Part shown: in pieces, positions 8,103 to 17,032 of the stretch
Layout of the letters: each line of letters opens with the position of its first letter
Position numbering within the stretch: the first letter of the stretch is position 1
NCBI RefSeq assembly: GCF_000682755.1
Contig: NZ_AWFF01000032.1
Coordinates: 173,523-237,522, forward strand
Reading direction: 5' to 3'
Length of the DNA: 64,000 bases
From: Hyphomonas beringensis
GTDB lineage: Bacteria > Pseudomonadota > Alphaproteobacteria > Caulobacterales > Hyphomonadaceae
The notes under the pieces: model-generated
What the model was told of the DNA's origin: nothing
What the model saw: the letters and a program-made list of their open reading frames with translations, nothing else
The model's database searches: none
Translations under genes and position numbers: made by a program

Positions 8103-11100
8103 TCATCCTGCCACCTTATCCCAGGCCTTTACGGCCAGGGCATCACGCCGCGTAATATCCGGGAAATCCGGGTCTGCGGTTGCCGGGTCAAAATACTTCC
8201 AACTGCGGCGGCATTTGATGCCGTCTGCCTTCTCCGGATACACGACCACGCCGCTCGTATCGTCCAGCGTGAACCCGCCGCCTTCTGCGCTCGCCGAGTG
8301 AATCAGCTTTGCGCCAGACGTGATGAACAGGTCTGCCGGGTCTTCGCCCTTGAACGCATCGATCAGCGCCTTGTCTGCGATGTAGACTTTCGGAGCTGCC
8401 TCCAGCGATGCGCCAATACGCTTCTCCCGGCGCTCCACTTCCAGCGCGCCTGTCACAACGCGGCGGACCGTGAATATCTTGGCCCAGCGGGCAGCAAGAT
8501 CTGTATTCAGCCAGCCTTCCGGTGTTTTCGGAAATTGAAGAAGGTGCACGGATTCCGCGCTGGACTTCAGATGGCTTTCCAGGAAGGCCTCTTCCATCGT
8601 GAACGGCATGACCGGCGCAAGCCAGGTCAGCAGGCGTTCCAGAACGGCCGCCATCACCGTGCGGGCAGCGCGGCGGCGATTGCCGTAGCGGGCTGTCTTG
8701 TCATCCCAGGCAGAGAGGGTCTCAAAGCGCGGGTCGCAATAGAGGCTGTCTTTGCGGATATCGAAATAGACCGCCGACAGGTCCACGCCGCAGAAATTGA
8801 TCAGCAGCGACATGATGCGCTTGAAGTCATACACGGTGTAGGCCGCACGAATTTGCTGATCGAGTTCGGCAAGGCGATGCAGCACCCAGCGCTCTAGGCT
8901 TGGCATGTCTTCCTTGGGAAGGGCCTCTTCTTCGGTCCAGCCATCCAGCGCGCCCAGCATGTAACGCACCGTGTTGCGCAGCTTGCGATAGGTCTCGACA
9001 GAGCCCTTGATGATCTCGTCAGAGATGCGCAGATCTTCGGTATAGTCGCCGGACGCCGTCCAGATGCGGAGGATCTCGATGCCATACTGTTTCTGGATCT
9101 GCTCCGGTTCGATCGTGTTGCCGATCGATTTCGACATTTTCTTGCCGTCGGCATCGACGATGAAACCGTGCGTCAGCACCTGTTTGTAAGGCGCCATGCC
9201 GCGCGTGGCGCAGCATTCCAGCAGGGATGACTGGAACCAGCCTCGGTGCTGGTCAGAGCCTTCCATGTAGAGGTCCGCCTGCCCGGTTTCCGGATCGATG
9301 ATGCCGCGCTCGCGTAGCGCGAAGGCGTGCGTGGTTCCCGAGTCGAACCAGACGTCGAGCACGTCCGTTACCTTGTCCCATTCATTGGCCGACAGGCCGA
9401 GGGGGCTCAGGAAATCTTCCGCCGGTGTATCGAACCAGGCTTCGACGCCGCCCTTGGAAATCGCGGTCTTGATGGCGTCGTTCAGCGCGTCGGCCTGCTC
9501 TTTCGGCAGCGCAGCGGTGTGCGGCTGGCCAGACTTGTTGACGAAGATGGTGATCGGCACGCCCCAGTTGCGCTGGCGAGAGATCAGCCAGTCCGGGCGG
9601 CCTTCGACCATGGAGCGCAGGCGGTTGCGGCCGACGGCCGGGAAGAACTCGGTCTCGTCGATGGCCTTCAGCGCGTTCTCGCGGAGCGTCTTGCCGTTCG
9701 GGCCCGGCTTGTCCATCGAGATGAACCATTGCGGCGTCGCCCGGCGGATGACCGGCGCCTTGGAGCGCCAGGAGTGCGCATCGCGGATCGTCGTCATGCC
9801 GCGCGCGAGCAGATTGCCGCTCTCGGCCAGCGCCTTGATGACTTCCGGGTTCGCCTTGCCCGGCTCACCGCGCTTCTTGCCGCTGGTGCGGATGATATCC
9901 ATGCCGCCAAAGCGCGGCACGTCCGGCGTGTAGCAGCCGTCCGCGTCAACGATCTGGCGGATCTCCTGCGTCGTGCGGCCGGACTCGACCCAGACATTGA
10001 AGTCGTCCTCACCATGCGCGGGCGCGGTGTGCACAAAGCCCGTACCCGCATCGTCGGTGACATGTTCGCCAGCGAGGAGCGGGATGTCATGGGCGAAAAA
10101 CGGGTCCATCGCGTGAAGCGGGTGAAGGAGCTGATCGAACGAAGTTGTCGTGCCAAACTTCACCCCATCCAGACGCTTCCACTTACTCACCTTTGCAGCA
10201 TCAAAGACGCTGTCGGCGAGCTTGTCTGCGATGACCAGTCTTTCTCCGACTACCGCGTATGGTTTGAATCCCAACTCCTCCTCGGAAGCCACCTCTTGGA
10301 CTTCGTAGATTCCGTAATCAATGTCGGAATTGAAGCTGACAGCTTGGTTGGCCGGGATGGTCCATGGAGTGGTTGTCCAAATCACAACCGCGTCGGCATT
10401 TGGTGCAAAGGGGTCGTCCATCTGAGCAATTGGAAACTTCACCCAGATCACCGGCACTTTGCGGTCTTGGTATTCGACTTCCGCTTCGGCGAGCGCTGTG
10501 CGTTCCACCGGGCTCCACATGATCGGCTTCGCGCCGCGCACGAGAGAGCCAGTCATCGCCATGCGCAGGAATTCGCCGACGATGGAGGCTTCGCTCTCGA
10601 ACTTCATGGTGAGGTAGGGATTGTCCCACTCACCCTCGATGCCGAGTGCCCGGAATTCGGCCTTCTGGATGTCGACCCATTTTTCGGCATAGGCGCGACA
10701 GGCGGCGCGGAACTCTCCGGGCGGCACGTCGTCTTTCGTCTTGCCTTTGGAGCGGAACTCTTCTTCCACCTTCCATTCGATGGGCAGGCCATGGCAGTCC
10801 CAGCCCGGCAGATAGGCGGCATCGAAGCCTGCCATCTGGTGGCTGCGGACGATGATGTCCTTGACGATCTTGTTCATCGCCGTGCCGAGGTGAATGTGCC
10901 CATTCGCATAGGGCGGGCCATCATGAAGGATCCACTGCTCAGCCCCGCGCGCCTTCGCATCGGCACGCATCTTTTCGTACAGTTTCAGATCATCCCAGCG
11001 TTTGATCCAGTCGGGCTCGCGCTTGGGCAGGCCGCCTCGCATCGGAAACTCGGTGGAAGGCAGGAACAGCGTATCGCGGTAATCGCGGGCAGTCAGGGAA

Positions 11101-11108
11101 TCGGTCAT
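8103..11108 (-). CDS. ileS: Isoleucyl-tRNA synthetase
   Basis: A class I aminoacyl-tRNA synthetase of 1001 aa charging tRNA-Ile in the cytosol. The frame opens at 11174, but the ATG at 11108 starts the conserved N-terminus ([17 protein letters not shown]). The HIGH-type motif is HLGT at residues 73-76, and the KMSKS loop is present as KKMSKSIGN. The CP1 editing domain includes [13 protein letters not shown] and [12 protein letters not shown] with its conserved Thr and Asp environment. It lies between a YbjN-family gene and lspA. A 620-codon frame on the opposite strand is a shadow of this gene. Confidence 0.97.
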   Translation of the reverse strand: MTDSLTARDYRDTLFLPSTEFPMRGGLPKREPDWIKRWDDLKLYEKMRADAKARGAEQWILHDGPPYANGHIHLGTAMNKIVKDIIVRSHQMAGFDAAYLPGWDCHGLPIEWKVEEEFRSKGKTKDDVPPGEFRAACRAYAEKWVDIQKAEFRALGIEGEWDNPYLTMKFESEASIVGEFLRMAMTGSLVRGAKPIMWSPVERTALAEAEVEYQDRKVPVIWVKFPIAQMDDPFAPNADAVVIWTTTPWTIPANQAVSFNSDIDYGIYEVQEVASEEELGFKPYAVVGERLVIADKLADSVFDAAKVSKWKRLDGVKFGTTTSFDQLLHPLHAMDPFFAHDIPLLAGEHVTDDAGTGFVHTAPAHGEDDFNVWVESGRTTQEIRQIVDADGCYTPDVPRFGGMDIIRTSGKKRGEPGKANPEVIKALAESGNLLARGMTTIRDAHSWRSKAPVIRRATPQWFISMDKPGPNGKTLRENALKAIDETEFFPAVGRNRLRSMVEGRPDWLISRQRNWGVPITIFVNKSGQPHTAALPKEQADALNDAIKTAISKGGVEAWFDTPAEDFLSPLGLSANEWDKVTDVLDVWFDSGTTHAFALRERGIIDPETGQADLYMEGSDQHRGWFQSSLLECCATRGMAPYKQVLTHGFIVDADGKKMSKSIGNTIEPEQIQKQYGIEILRIWTASGDYTEDLRISDEIIKGSVETYRKLRNTVRYMLGALDGWTEEEALPKEDMPSLERWVLHRLAELDQQIRAAYTVYDFKRIMSLLINFCGVDLSAVYFDIRKDSLYCDPRFETLSAWDDKTARYGNRRRAARTVMAAVLERLLTWLAPVMPFTMEEAFLESHLKSSAESVHLLQFPKTPEGWLNTDLAARWAKIFTVRRVVTGALEVERREKRIGASLEAAPKVYIADKALIDAFKGEDPADLFITSGAKLIHSASAEGGGFTLDDTSGVVVYPEKADGIKCRRSWKYFDPATADPDFPDITRRDALAVKAWDKVAG

Positions 11109-11192
11109 TTCGGGCCTATGGCAGTTTTGGCGTGTTTTACGGAAATGCCGGGCAATGGCCACGGCTTTTTTCATGTTTGCAGAGCATGACTT

Positions 11193-11235
11193 CCCGGCTT
11201 CGCGGCCCCGTCGAACGGGTCAGCGCGCAGCCGGG
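11193..11235 (-). other. nested stem-loop in the ileS leader region
   Basis: CCCGGCT (11193-11199) pairs with AGCCGGG (11229-11235), enclosing a second hairpin CCCGT-CGA-ACGGG (11207-11219). It lies between the YbjN gene and ileS, about 85 bases before the ileS start. There is no T-tract on the minus strand, so it may be a non-canonical terminator of the upstream gene or a structured ileS leader. Confidence 0.4.
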
Positions 11236-11301
11236 CGGCTAATTCGTATGCAGCAAATCCGTGCCATGCCGCTTGCCTAGCAGCACAGACTTAAGAAGTC
11301 A

Positions 11302-11820
11302 CTATTGCGGCGCATCTTCGGAAATCGCCATCAACCGGTCGGAAACCTTGCCGCACAGCAGATGGAAAACATTGGCATTCTCTATCAGATTTGCCCAGGT
11401 GACCCCGTTGTCCAGGATGACATAGCGCGACACATGCACCGTATTGTCGTCCGCCTTGTAGAGAGATACCGCCGCATAATCCCGGTCAATGTCCATAACA
11501 TCGGCCACACTGACCCGCGAAGAATATACGGCCATGAACTCAATGCCCCGGCAATCCGTCCCGCCAGCCCCGGCACAGACCGTATAGGCGCCGAAGGTCA
11601 TTCCATCCGGCATCTGCCCGAAAACAAAGGGTGCACCCTCGGCATTCTTGCCGGCGGCCATGAAAGACGCGCCCAGATCATCCAGCATCAGCTTCAGATC
11701 ATCCACAGTCACGGAATGAACGAGGAAATAAGGGGAGCGCTTCGGTTCAGTGGAGACATCAGCGCCCGCTGGCGCACACATCGCCAGTACAATCCCTGCA
11801 CTCATCACCAGCTTGAACAC
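11302..11820 (-). CDS. exported YbjN-domain protein
   Basis: A 172-aa protein starting at GTG 11820, preceded by AGAGGTG; an ATG five codons inside is an alternative. A signal peptide (residues 1-20, ending AGA) leads to a YbjN-like domain: VTVDDLKLMLDDLGA, a pair of cysteines in TVCAGAGGTDC, and the GVTWANLIENANVF helix. YbjN-fold proteins resemble secretion-chaperone domains and in E. coli influence motility and stress responses. The function of this exported version is unknown. It lies between ribF and ileS, a position occupied by nothing in the classical ribF-ileS-lspA cluster. Confidence 0.72.
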   Translation of the reverse strand: MFKLVMSAGIVLAMCAPAGADVSTEPKRSPYFLVHSVTVDDLKLMLDDLGASFMAAGKNAEGAPFVFGQMPDGMTFGAYTVCAGAGGTDCRGIEFMAVYSSRVSVADVMDIDRDYAAVSLYKADDNTVHVSRYVILDNGVTWANLIENANVFHLLCGKVSDRLMAISEDAPQ

Positions 11821-11892
11821 GCCCGCACCTCTGCCTTCTCTACCCCAAAGCTTACGAAGTGAATGCGGCAGCGATTTGGCGAAATTGGTGGC

Positions 11893-12816
11893 TTATATGG
11901 CCTTCAACCGGGATTTCGCCTCGATCACGTCCCGGCCCATCTGGTCAATCATCAGGTCGACCGTGTCGAATTTCAGCTCAGGTCGAAGATAGGAAACCAT
12001 CTCCACCTCCAGCCAGGCGCCATAAATATCGCTGTCAAAATCAAAGATATGCGTTTCAAGCAGCGGATCGCGCAGACCTGTGGTGGGCGTGCGGCCAAAA
12101 TTGGCAACGCCATGAAGCCAGTCTCCCGCGCGGTCGACCCGCGCACGCACGGCATAGACGCCATGCTTGGGATGCACCAGTTCACCCATCTGCATGTTCG
12201 CCGTCGGGAAACCAAATTTCCGGCCATTGCGCTCGCCCGACACAACCGGGCCATCGGCGATCCAGTTATAACCAAGTATGTCCGCCGCGACTTCCGGCTC
12301 CCCAGCTCTCAGGGCTTCGCGGATCGCGGTGGAAGATGCCTTGGCCTCATGCTCCTGCACTTCCTCGACAATGGTCACCCCAAAGCCGAGCGCGCGTCCA
12401 AGACTGGAGAGTCTTTGCGCATGCCCCATTCGGCCGCGGCCAAAGCGAAAGTCAAAGCCTACCGCGACATGGCTGATGCCCAGCCCCTCGACCAGAACCT
12501 GGCGGACGAACTCCTCATCCGTCTTGGCAGCCATTTCGCCATTGAACGGCAGCTCGAAGACCGAGTCCGCGCCAAGCGCCAGAATGGCGGCGTCGCGGCG
12601 CTCTGGTCGCAAAATCCGGAAGGGCGGATCGCCGGGACGGAAATAGGCGCGTGGAGGTGGCTCAAACGTCGCCACCGAGAACTTCCCGCCGCCAGCCTTC
12701 TCTGCCGCCGCAATGACGGCGCGGTGGCCAATGTGCAGACCATCAAAATTGCCCAGCGCGATGGACGCCCCACGCGCGATTCCCGGCAATCCGCGATAGT
12801 CTGCATAGATCGTCAT
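11893..12816 (-). CDS. ribF: Bifunctional riboflavin kinase / FMN adenylyltransferase
   Basis: A 307-aa cytosolic enzyme converting riboflavin to FMN and then FAD. The ATG at 12816 shares a base with the stop of the upstream MaoC gene (TAATG), so the longer frame to 12885 is rejected. The N-terminal nucleotidyltransferase domain shows GNFDGLHIGHRAV, which holds the HIGH-like motif. SSTAIREALRAG follows near residue 160. The C-terminal kinase domain begins with the GRKFGFPTANM motif near residue 200. Its position near ileS-lspA matches many proteobacteria. Confidence 0.95.
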   Translation of the reverse strand: MTIYADYRGLPGIARGASIALGNFDGLHIGHRAVIAAAEKAGGGKFSVATFEPPPRAYFRPGDPPFRILRPERRDAAILALGADSVFELPFNGEMAAKTDEEFVRQVLVEGLGISHVAVGFDFRFGRGRMGHAQRLSSLGRALGFGVTIVEEVQEHEAKASSTAIREALRAGEPEVAADILGYNWIADGPVVSGERNGRKFGFPTANMQMGELVHPKHGVYAVRARVDRAGDWLHGVANFGRTPTTGLRDPLLETHIFDFDSDIYGAWLEVEMVSYLRPELKFDTVDLMIDQMGRDVIEAKSRLKAI

Positions 12817-13247
12817 TATGCGTCCCGGCGGGGCGCGACGACTTCGGCTTCGCCGGTGATCACCCGCTTGCCGTCGACCGTGCACTCAACTTTCAGAGTG
12901 ACGCGATTGCCGCGATCTTTCTTCTCGGCCACTTCGGCACGCACCGTCACTTCGTCACCAATGTGAACGGGGCGTTTGAAGCGCATGGACAGTCCGATGA
13001 AGATGGCGCCCGGGCCCGGCAGAATATTGCCCAGAATACCCGAAATGTAGCTGGCGGTCAGCGCACCATGGGCGATACGTTTGCCAAAGACAGTCTTCGC
13101 CGCGAACTCGTCGGACATGTGAAGCGGGTTGAAATCCCCAGACACTTCAGCAAAGCGCTGAATGTCATTTTCGGTGATGGTATGCACGGTCTCATGGGCC
13201 ATGCCGATCTCAAGATCTTCGTACTTATATCCGGTGAATGCGCTCAT
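12816..13247 (-). CDS. MaoC-family (R)-specific enoyl-CoA hydratase-like protein
   Basis: A 143-aa hotdog-fold protein. The hydratase 2 motif SGDFNPLH is present with the catalytic pair Asp38 and His43, followed by RIAHGALTASYIS. It should hydrate trans-2-enoyl-CoA to (R)-3-hydroxyacyl-CoA, linking beta-oxidation to hydroxyacyl pools. It is translationally coupled to ribF by TAATG and lies after the HAD gene. Substrate chain length is unknown. Confidence 0.88.
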   Translation of the reverse strand: MSAFTGYKYEDLEIGMAHETVHTITENDIQRFAEVSGDFNPLHMSDEFAAKTVFGKRIAHGALTASYISGILGNILPGPGAIFIGLSMRFKRPVHIGDEVTVRAEVAEKKDRGNRVTLKVECTVDGKRVITGEAEVVAPRRDA

Positions 13248-13305
13248 CCGACTCGGGCTCCTGATTGTTTTCCGGCAATTTCGTTACACGCTGCAACGCA
13301 GCGCG

Positions 13306-14157
13306 TCACCATCTGAGGCCAGTCATCGCGTAAGTCGCGGTCTCCCCATAGTCTGCCAGCAGGTCAGTTACCTCGGCTTTGAAGTCTTCGCCATGCTCCT
13401 TCAAACCTGTTCCGACATATAGCCGGTCGAGGCCCTGCTGACGCGCGCCGCGCATGTCTGTCGCCGGGCTATCTCCGATGCAAAGAATACGTGACGTATC
13501 CTCTGCAGCATCGCCCAGACGTTCCAGGCAAAGCTGATAAATCGCGCTATGCGGCTTTCCGGGATAGATGACCTCTCCGCCAAGATCCTCATAAATCTCT
13601 GCCAGAGCGCCTGCGCACCAGAGCAACTTGCCGCCGACGCGGACCTGCTTGTCAGGATTGGCACAGATCATCGGCAGTCCCCTGTCCACGCCCGGCTGCA
13701 ACTCGTCGCGATACTGAGACGGGTGATCGCGCAGCTGGTCCCGCAGGCCGATGCAGAGCAGCATGTCGGCCTCATCCGGTTCGCCAAAGGTCAGGTCCAG
13801 GCCTTCATAAAGGAACTTGTCGCGCTCCCAGCCGGAATCTGCCCCCATACGCCAGATTGTCTTGTCGCGGTGGCGCACCAGAACGTTACGTGTTGCATCG
13901 CCGGAAGACACGCAATCATCATAGACACTGCGTGGCACCCCCAAGGGCTCGAACAGGTCCACAACCTGCGCCTTTGGAACCGGCGCATTGGTTATCAGGC
14001 AGACCTTGCCGCCAGCCTTGCGGAAATTGGTCAGCGCATCGCAAGCCTCATCAAAGGCCTGGCGTCCATTGTGGATAACGCCCCAGACGTCGCACAGGAT
14101 GGCGTCATAATGGCCTGCGATCTCGGACAGTCCGCCCGGAAACTTCAAATCAGTCAT
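13306..14157 (-). CDS. TIGR01459-type HAD-superfamily hydrolase
   Basis: A 283-aa HAD IIA hydrolase related to NagD-like phosphatases. Motif I reads DVWGVIHNG (nucleophile Asp23; Trp-Gly replaces the usual Asp-Gly pair). Motif II is the LITNAPVPK segment and motif IV is LCIGDSPATDMRGA. This subfamily lacks the DxD pair in motif I, which is characteristic of the TIGR01459 group often found beside ribF in alphaproteobacteria. The true substrate is unknown, and loss of the second Asp may reduce phosphatase activity. Confidence 0.83.
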   Translation of the reverse strand: MTDLKFPGGLSEIAGHYDAILCDVWGVIHNGRQAFDEACDALTNFRKAGGKVCLITNAPVPKAQVVDLFEPLGVPRSVYDDCVSSGDATRNVLVRHRDKTIWRMGADSGWERDKFLYEGLDLTFGEPDEADMLLCIGLRDQLRDHPSQYRDELQPGVDRGLPMICANPDKQVRVGGKLLWCAGALAEIYEDLGGEVIYPGKPHSAIYQLCLERLGDAAEDTSRILCIGDSPATDMRGARQQGLDRLYVGTGLKEHGEDFKAEVTDLLADYGETATYAMTGLRW

Positions 14158-14188
14158 CTCTGCGAGGTAGGCTCAGCTGCGTTACGGG

Positions 14189-14683
14189 TCAATCGCCGAT
14201 ACCGCAGGCCTGAGCCGGTAAAGGGTTCAGCCGCCAGTGCACCGCCGTCGGGATCGCAATATTGTGCGCATAGAAGCAGCCCTTCAGGCGCGTCAGATGC
14301 CCGAAGCCGTCAGCAGAGATCAGATCGGGCCTGTAATTGCAGGACAGCAAATTCGCAGCGTGTTCATCGGGATCCCCCAGCCGGACTTCCAGCAGCATGT
14401 GGTTGGACCCTGTTTTGACCATAACAGTCTCGGCTTCCACAGCGCCGAACTCACAGCCTTCAAGTGTGCCCCAGCTGCCATCGGCGAGTTTGATGCCGGG
14501 GTCCATGTCCGAAACAATGTTGAGGTCCAGCAGGACAATGCCTTCTTCCAGGGTCTGAAGCGCTTCGGGTGCCTCAAACTCCACTGGTCCCGGCAAGTCT
14601 GCGGTGATCGCCTGCACGCCGGGTGCTTCGGCCGCTGCGAAACCACAAAGCCCCGTCACGAGGGCAATCGGAATAAGTCGCAT
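14189..14683 (-). CDS. exported protein of unknown function with four to six cysteines
   Basis: A 164-aa protein. The ATG at 14683 is chosen over an upstream GTG because GGAGGTGG precedes it at ideal spacing. Residues 1-23 are a signal peptide ending FAAA. The mature part has cysteines in GCEFG, SCNYRP, GCFYAH and near the C-terminus (ACGIGD), consistent with periplasmic disulfides. I do not recognise a family. It precedes the HAD-MaoC-ribF genes by 31 bases and may be co-transcribed. Confidence 0.7.
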   Translation of the reverse strand: MRLIPIALVTGLCGFAAAEAPGVQAITADLPGPVEFEAPEALQTLEEGIVLLDLNIVSDMDPGIKLADGSWGTLEGCEFGAVEAETVMVKTGSNHMLLEVRLGDPDEHAANLLSCNYRPDLISADGFGHLTRLKGCFYAHNIAIPTAVHWRLNPLPAQACGIGD

Positions 14684-14751
14684 AATGTCCACCTCCACGT
14701 CAGGTGGCAGGAGACATCAGGAATGGGGCAAATTCAGGGAGCTATAAAGTC

Positions 14752-15981
14752 TCAGCCGAAACTGGACAGGCGCTGGACCATTTCCTGCGGCGGCGCGGTT
14801 TCTTCCATCAGGGAAGTCTTGATCGGACGCGGCGCGCCGAAGACATGGCCCTGCCCGTAAGGAATATCGTATTCGAGAATCTCGACCACGCTGGCCTCGT
14901 CTTCCATCTTCTCCGCGACCATCGTGATGCCATAGCGCGAGAAAACAGCGCTGACTTCATCGCCTTCAAGACGGCGATTGATGGACGAAACAGGACGAGG
15001 GCCGGAAGGGTCACGCAGCTGATCGATCAACGATGCACCATTCATTTTCACAAAGCGCACGCCAGCTGACTGCAGGCGCGGCAGGTCCAATTCCAGATTG
15101 TCGGCATGGTCGATGGAAAAGCGGAAGCCAAGTGCCGTCAGCTTGTCCATGTTATCGCGCATAGTGCGGGACCGCATTTCGAAGCGGTCTGCGCGGATCT
15201 CGAAAATCACGGCGCCGGAGAGATCGCGATTCTCGGTCATGAATTCCAGGAACATCGGGAAGAATGTCGCGTCTTCCAGCGAGGAGGCTGCGATGTTGCA
15301 AAATACGCCAACGCGGCGATCACGCTCTGCCAGGCGACGGACGATCTGCACACAGCGGAACAAGGTGAGATTATCAATGATGCCCATCAGCTTGGCCCGA
15401 CGGGCTGCATCCAGAAACTCGGCCGGCAGCAAAAGAGAGCCATTTGGACGGCGCAGGCGCGTGAAGCCCTCATAGAAGGAGACGCGACGCTGCGGCAGCG
15501 ACACGATGGGCTGAAGGTGCAAATCCACCCGGCCATCCTTCAGGGCGTCGCGCACATCGCGCAGGACAGCATCCTCTTCCGGAGCCACAGCAGCCTGTGT
15601 ACTGGTTTCGGCCAGCTTGTTCTCAAAGCTGCGCGACAGGCGATCAATCAGCCCCTCCAGCTGCTTCATCTCTGAAACCAGCGCGTCGCGGCGCTCTGTA
15701 AGCTCATGCTTGATGGTAGTTTCGACAGCTTCGGTACGGGCTTCCACCACATCCATGCGCTCATAATTGTCGCGAACACTCTTCTCGACGCGGCCCATGC
15801 GATCATCCAGCTCTTTCGTGGAGTTGGAGGATTTCATCAGAATATGAATTTGGCCCAGCAAAGCTGTGATGACTGCCCCGCCGACAATCGAAAGCGGCAG
15901 GCCTACATCCGTCAGCGTGAAGATGCCGTAACCCGCGGCGCCCCCAATGGCTGCGTACAGAAGGAACAGGACAAAAGTCAT
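14752..15981 (-). CDS. tipF: TipF-like membrane protein with degenerate EAL domain
   Basis: A 409-aa protein from ATG 15981 (a TTG at 15996 is a weaker start). Two N-terminal transmembrane helices (about residues 1-20 and 25-48) are followed by a coiled coil (55-130) and an EAL-fold domain (about 140-390). The catalytic signature is altered: EAL reads EGF, DDFG reads DHAD, while FEIRADRF, VKMNG and VAEKMED are retained. This is the architecture of Caulobacter TipF, a c-di-GMP receptor needed to start flagellum assembly at the new pole. Binding of c-di-GMP is inferred; phosphodiesterase activity is unlikely. Confidence 0.7.
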   Translation of the reverse strand: MTFVLFLLYAAIGGAAGYGIFTLTDVGLPLSIVGGAVITALLGQIHILMKSSNSTKELDDRMGRVEKSVRDNYERMDVVEARTEAVETTIKHELTERRDALVSEMKQLEGLIDRLSRSFENKLAETSTQAAVAPEEDAVLRDVRDALKDGRVDLHLQPIVSLPQRRVSFYEGFTRLRRPNGSLLLPAEFLDAARRAKLMGIIDNLTLFRCVQIVRRLAERDRRVGVFCNIAASSLEDATFFPMFLEFMTENRDLSGAVIFEIRADRFEMRSRTMRDNMDKLTALGFRFSIDHADNLELDLPRLQSAGVRFVKMNGASLIDQLRDPSGPRPVSSINRRLEGDEVSAVFSRYGITMVAEKMEDEASVVEILEYDIPYGQGHVFGAPRPIKTSLMEETAPPQEMVQRLSSFG

Positions 15982-16293
15982 ATGGTCAGCACCCAATACA
16001 ATCCATCAACGTTAACAGATAGGCCCAATTGGTTAACGAATTGCATGGAAATGAAGGAATTCGCCGAATGCGGCAATCCTGTCACATCACCGTTGCCAAC
16101 CTGTCACACGCCATATGAAGCTCAGCATGGCAGTCACAGCGCACATGGACAAGCCGCGAGCTGAGCGATACCAGTGGATAGATAAGGCCTGGAACCACCG
16201 GTCTGTGGCCATCTGATTGGCCAGAGCGGGGGCATCCCGGGGGAGACTGGGGTTCTGTGGAAACGCAGAACCCCGTCGTTTTTCTGGCAAAAT
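15982..16293. other. 312-base intergenic region with repeats and a rightward terminator
   Basis: Between two leftward genes. It contains two GTTAAC palindromes 21 bp apart (16011-16016, 16032-16037), two CCTGTCACA repeats 22 bp apart (16078-16086, 16100-16108), the hairpins TGGCC-N8-GGCCA and CGGG-N5-CCCG, and an intrinsic terminator read rightward (16245-16283). No protein-coding frame is convincing. The promoter of the TipF gene must lie in its left part. The rightward terminator suggests an unannotated small RNA. Confidence 0.5.
16245..16283 (+). terminator. intrinsic terminator, rightward, with no known upstream gene
   Basis: GAC-(T bulge)-GGGGTTCTG pairs with CAGAACCCC-GTC across an 8-base loop and is followed by G and five Ts (16279-16283). 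Read leftward, it lies ten bases after the stop of the lipoprotein gene but then lacks a T-run. It therefore fits a rightward transcript better. Confidence 0.6.
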
Positions 16294-17016
16294 TTAATCC
16301 TGAATCACAAATTTTGGCGTTTTCAGCGGCCATCCCGATTCGCAATTCAGAATCACATCGGCATCTCCGGCGAATTCTTCGGCCTGATTCGCGCCGCACG
16401 GCTCCAGCACAACACGGTGGCCTTCATAGTCCACCCAATACCCAGCCCGGCTGGATCGTGATTCGATCCTGGTAACCTGCAAATCCCCCGTATTGAAGAC
16501 AATTGCGTGCGCTTCATCTTCTCCGGGCAAGAGGGCCAGCAGCGCCGCATCAAATCCGCCCGCCGGACGGTCTTCCACAAAGGTCAGCGCGTCGGAAACC
16601 TCATAGGCCAGGTTCAGGGCGCCGATGAACGCGCCCGTGCCGGAAGGGCCGCTGACAAGCAGGCTGCCCTCATGCCCTGCCCGCCAACTCGCATTGCGAA
16701 TCTCGTCGAGGCCTTCGCTACCTTCCGATCTCAGCGAGAACAGCATGACGGCATCCATGTTGCGCAAATCCTCGCGGCTGAGCGTATGACGGATGCCGCC
16801 CGGCGCGCCGAACAGAACACGTTTGCCCCCGGCCATAACCATGGCGCACGGGGCAGTCTCTTCCAGACCTTTGCAGGGAAGAATGGCAAAGTCGGTGGAC
16901 TTGACCTGAGGCTCCGCGACGGTTTGCGCCGTAGGTTCATCGCCTAGTCTGGCAGACTGACCACAGCCCACGCACACACTGGCCATTGCAACCAGCAGAA
17001 GATCTTTCCCCCACAT
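16294..17016 (-). CDS. lipoprotein with degenerate metallo-beta-lactamase fold
   Basis: A 240-aa protein with a signal ending in VGC (Cys18), so a lipoprotein. The rest follows the arylsulfatase-like/RNase Z-like MBL fold: VLFGAPGGIRHTLSREDL, a NMDAVMLF strand, SLLVSGPSGTGAFIGALNLAYE (the VYGP..T helix) and the late GYWVDYEGHRVVLEPCG strand. Every expected metal position is replaced. The THLHSDH..GL block aligns to FSLRSEGSEGL, and the SGDT block reads EPCG. It is probably a non-enzymatic binding lipoprotein. It starts 16 bases after the FAH gene and is likely co-transcribed. The fold assignment is inference from pattern and order. Confidence 0.55.
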   Translation of the reverse strand: MWGKDLLLVAMASVCVGCGQSARLGDEPTAQTVAEPQVKSTDFAILPCKGLEETAPCAMVMAGGKRVLFGAPGGIRHTLSREDLRNMDAVMLFSLRSEGSEGLDEIRNASWRAGHEGSLLVSGPSGTGAFIGALNLAYEVSDALTFVEDRPAGGFDAALLALLPGEDEAHAIVFNTGDLQVTRIESRSSRAGYWVDYEGHRVVLEPCGANQAEEFAGDADVILNCESGWPLKTPKFVIQD

Positions 17017-17032
17017 GAAAAATGCCTCCGCC

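Noticed and set aside
9327..11189. 620-codon open frame antisense to ileS
   Set aside because: It lies wholly over a well-conserved synthetase gene, its protein has no recognisable domain, and its composition is the complement of the ileS codon pattern. Long antisense frames are common in GC-rich genomes.
11109..11301. T-box riboswitch upstream of ileS
   Set aside because: No T-box sequence or specifier loop is seen, and T-boxes are mainly in Gram-positive bacteria. Only a nested hairpin is supported.
16078..16108. CCTGTCACA repeats as the start of a CRISPR array
   Set aside because: Only two copies of a nine-base unit with a 13-base spacer and no cas genes; more like an operator pair.
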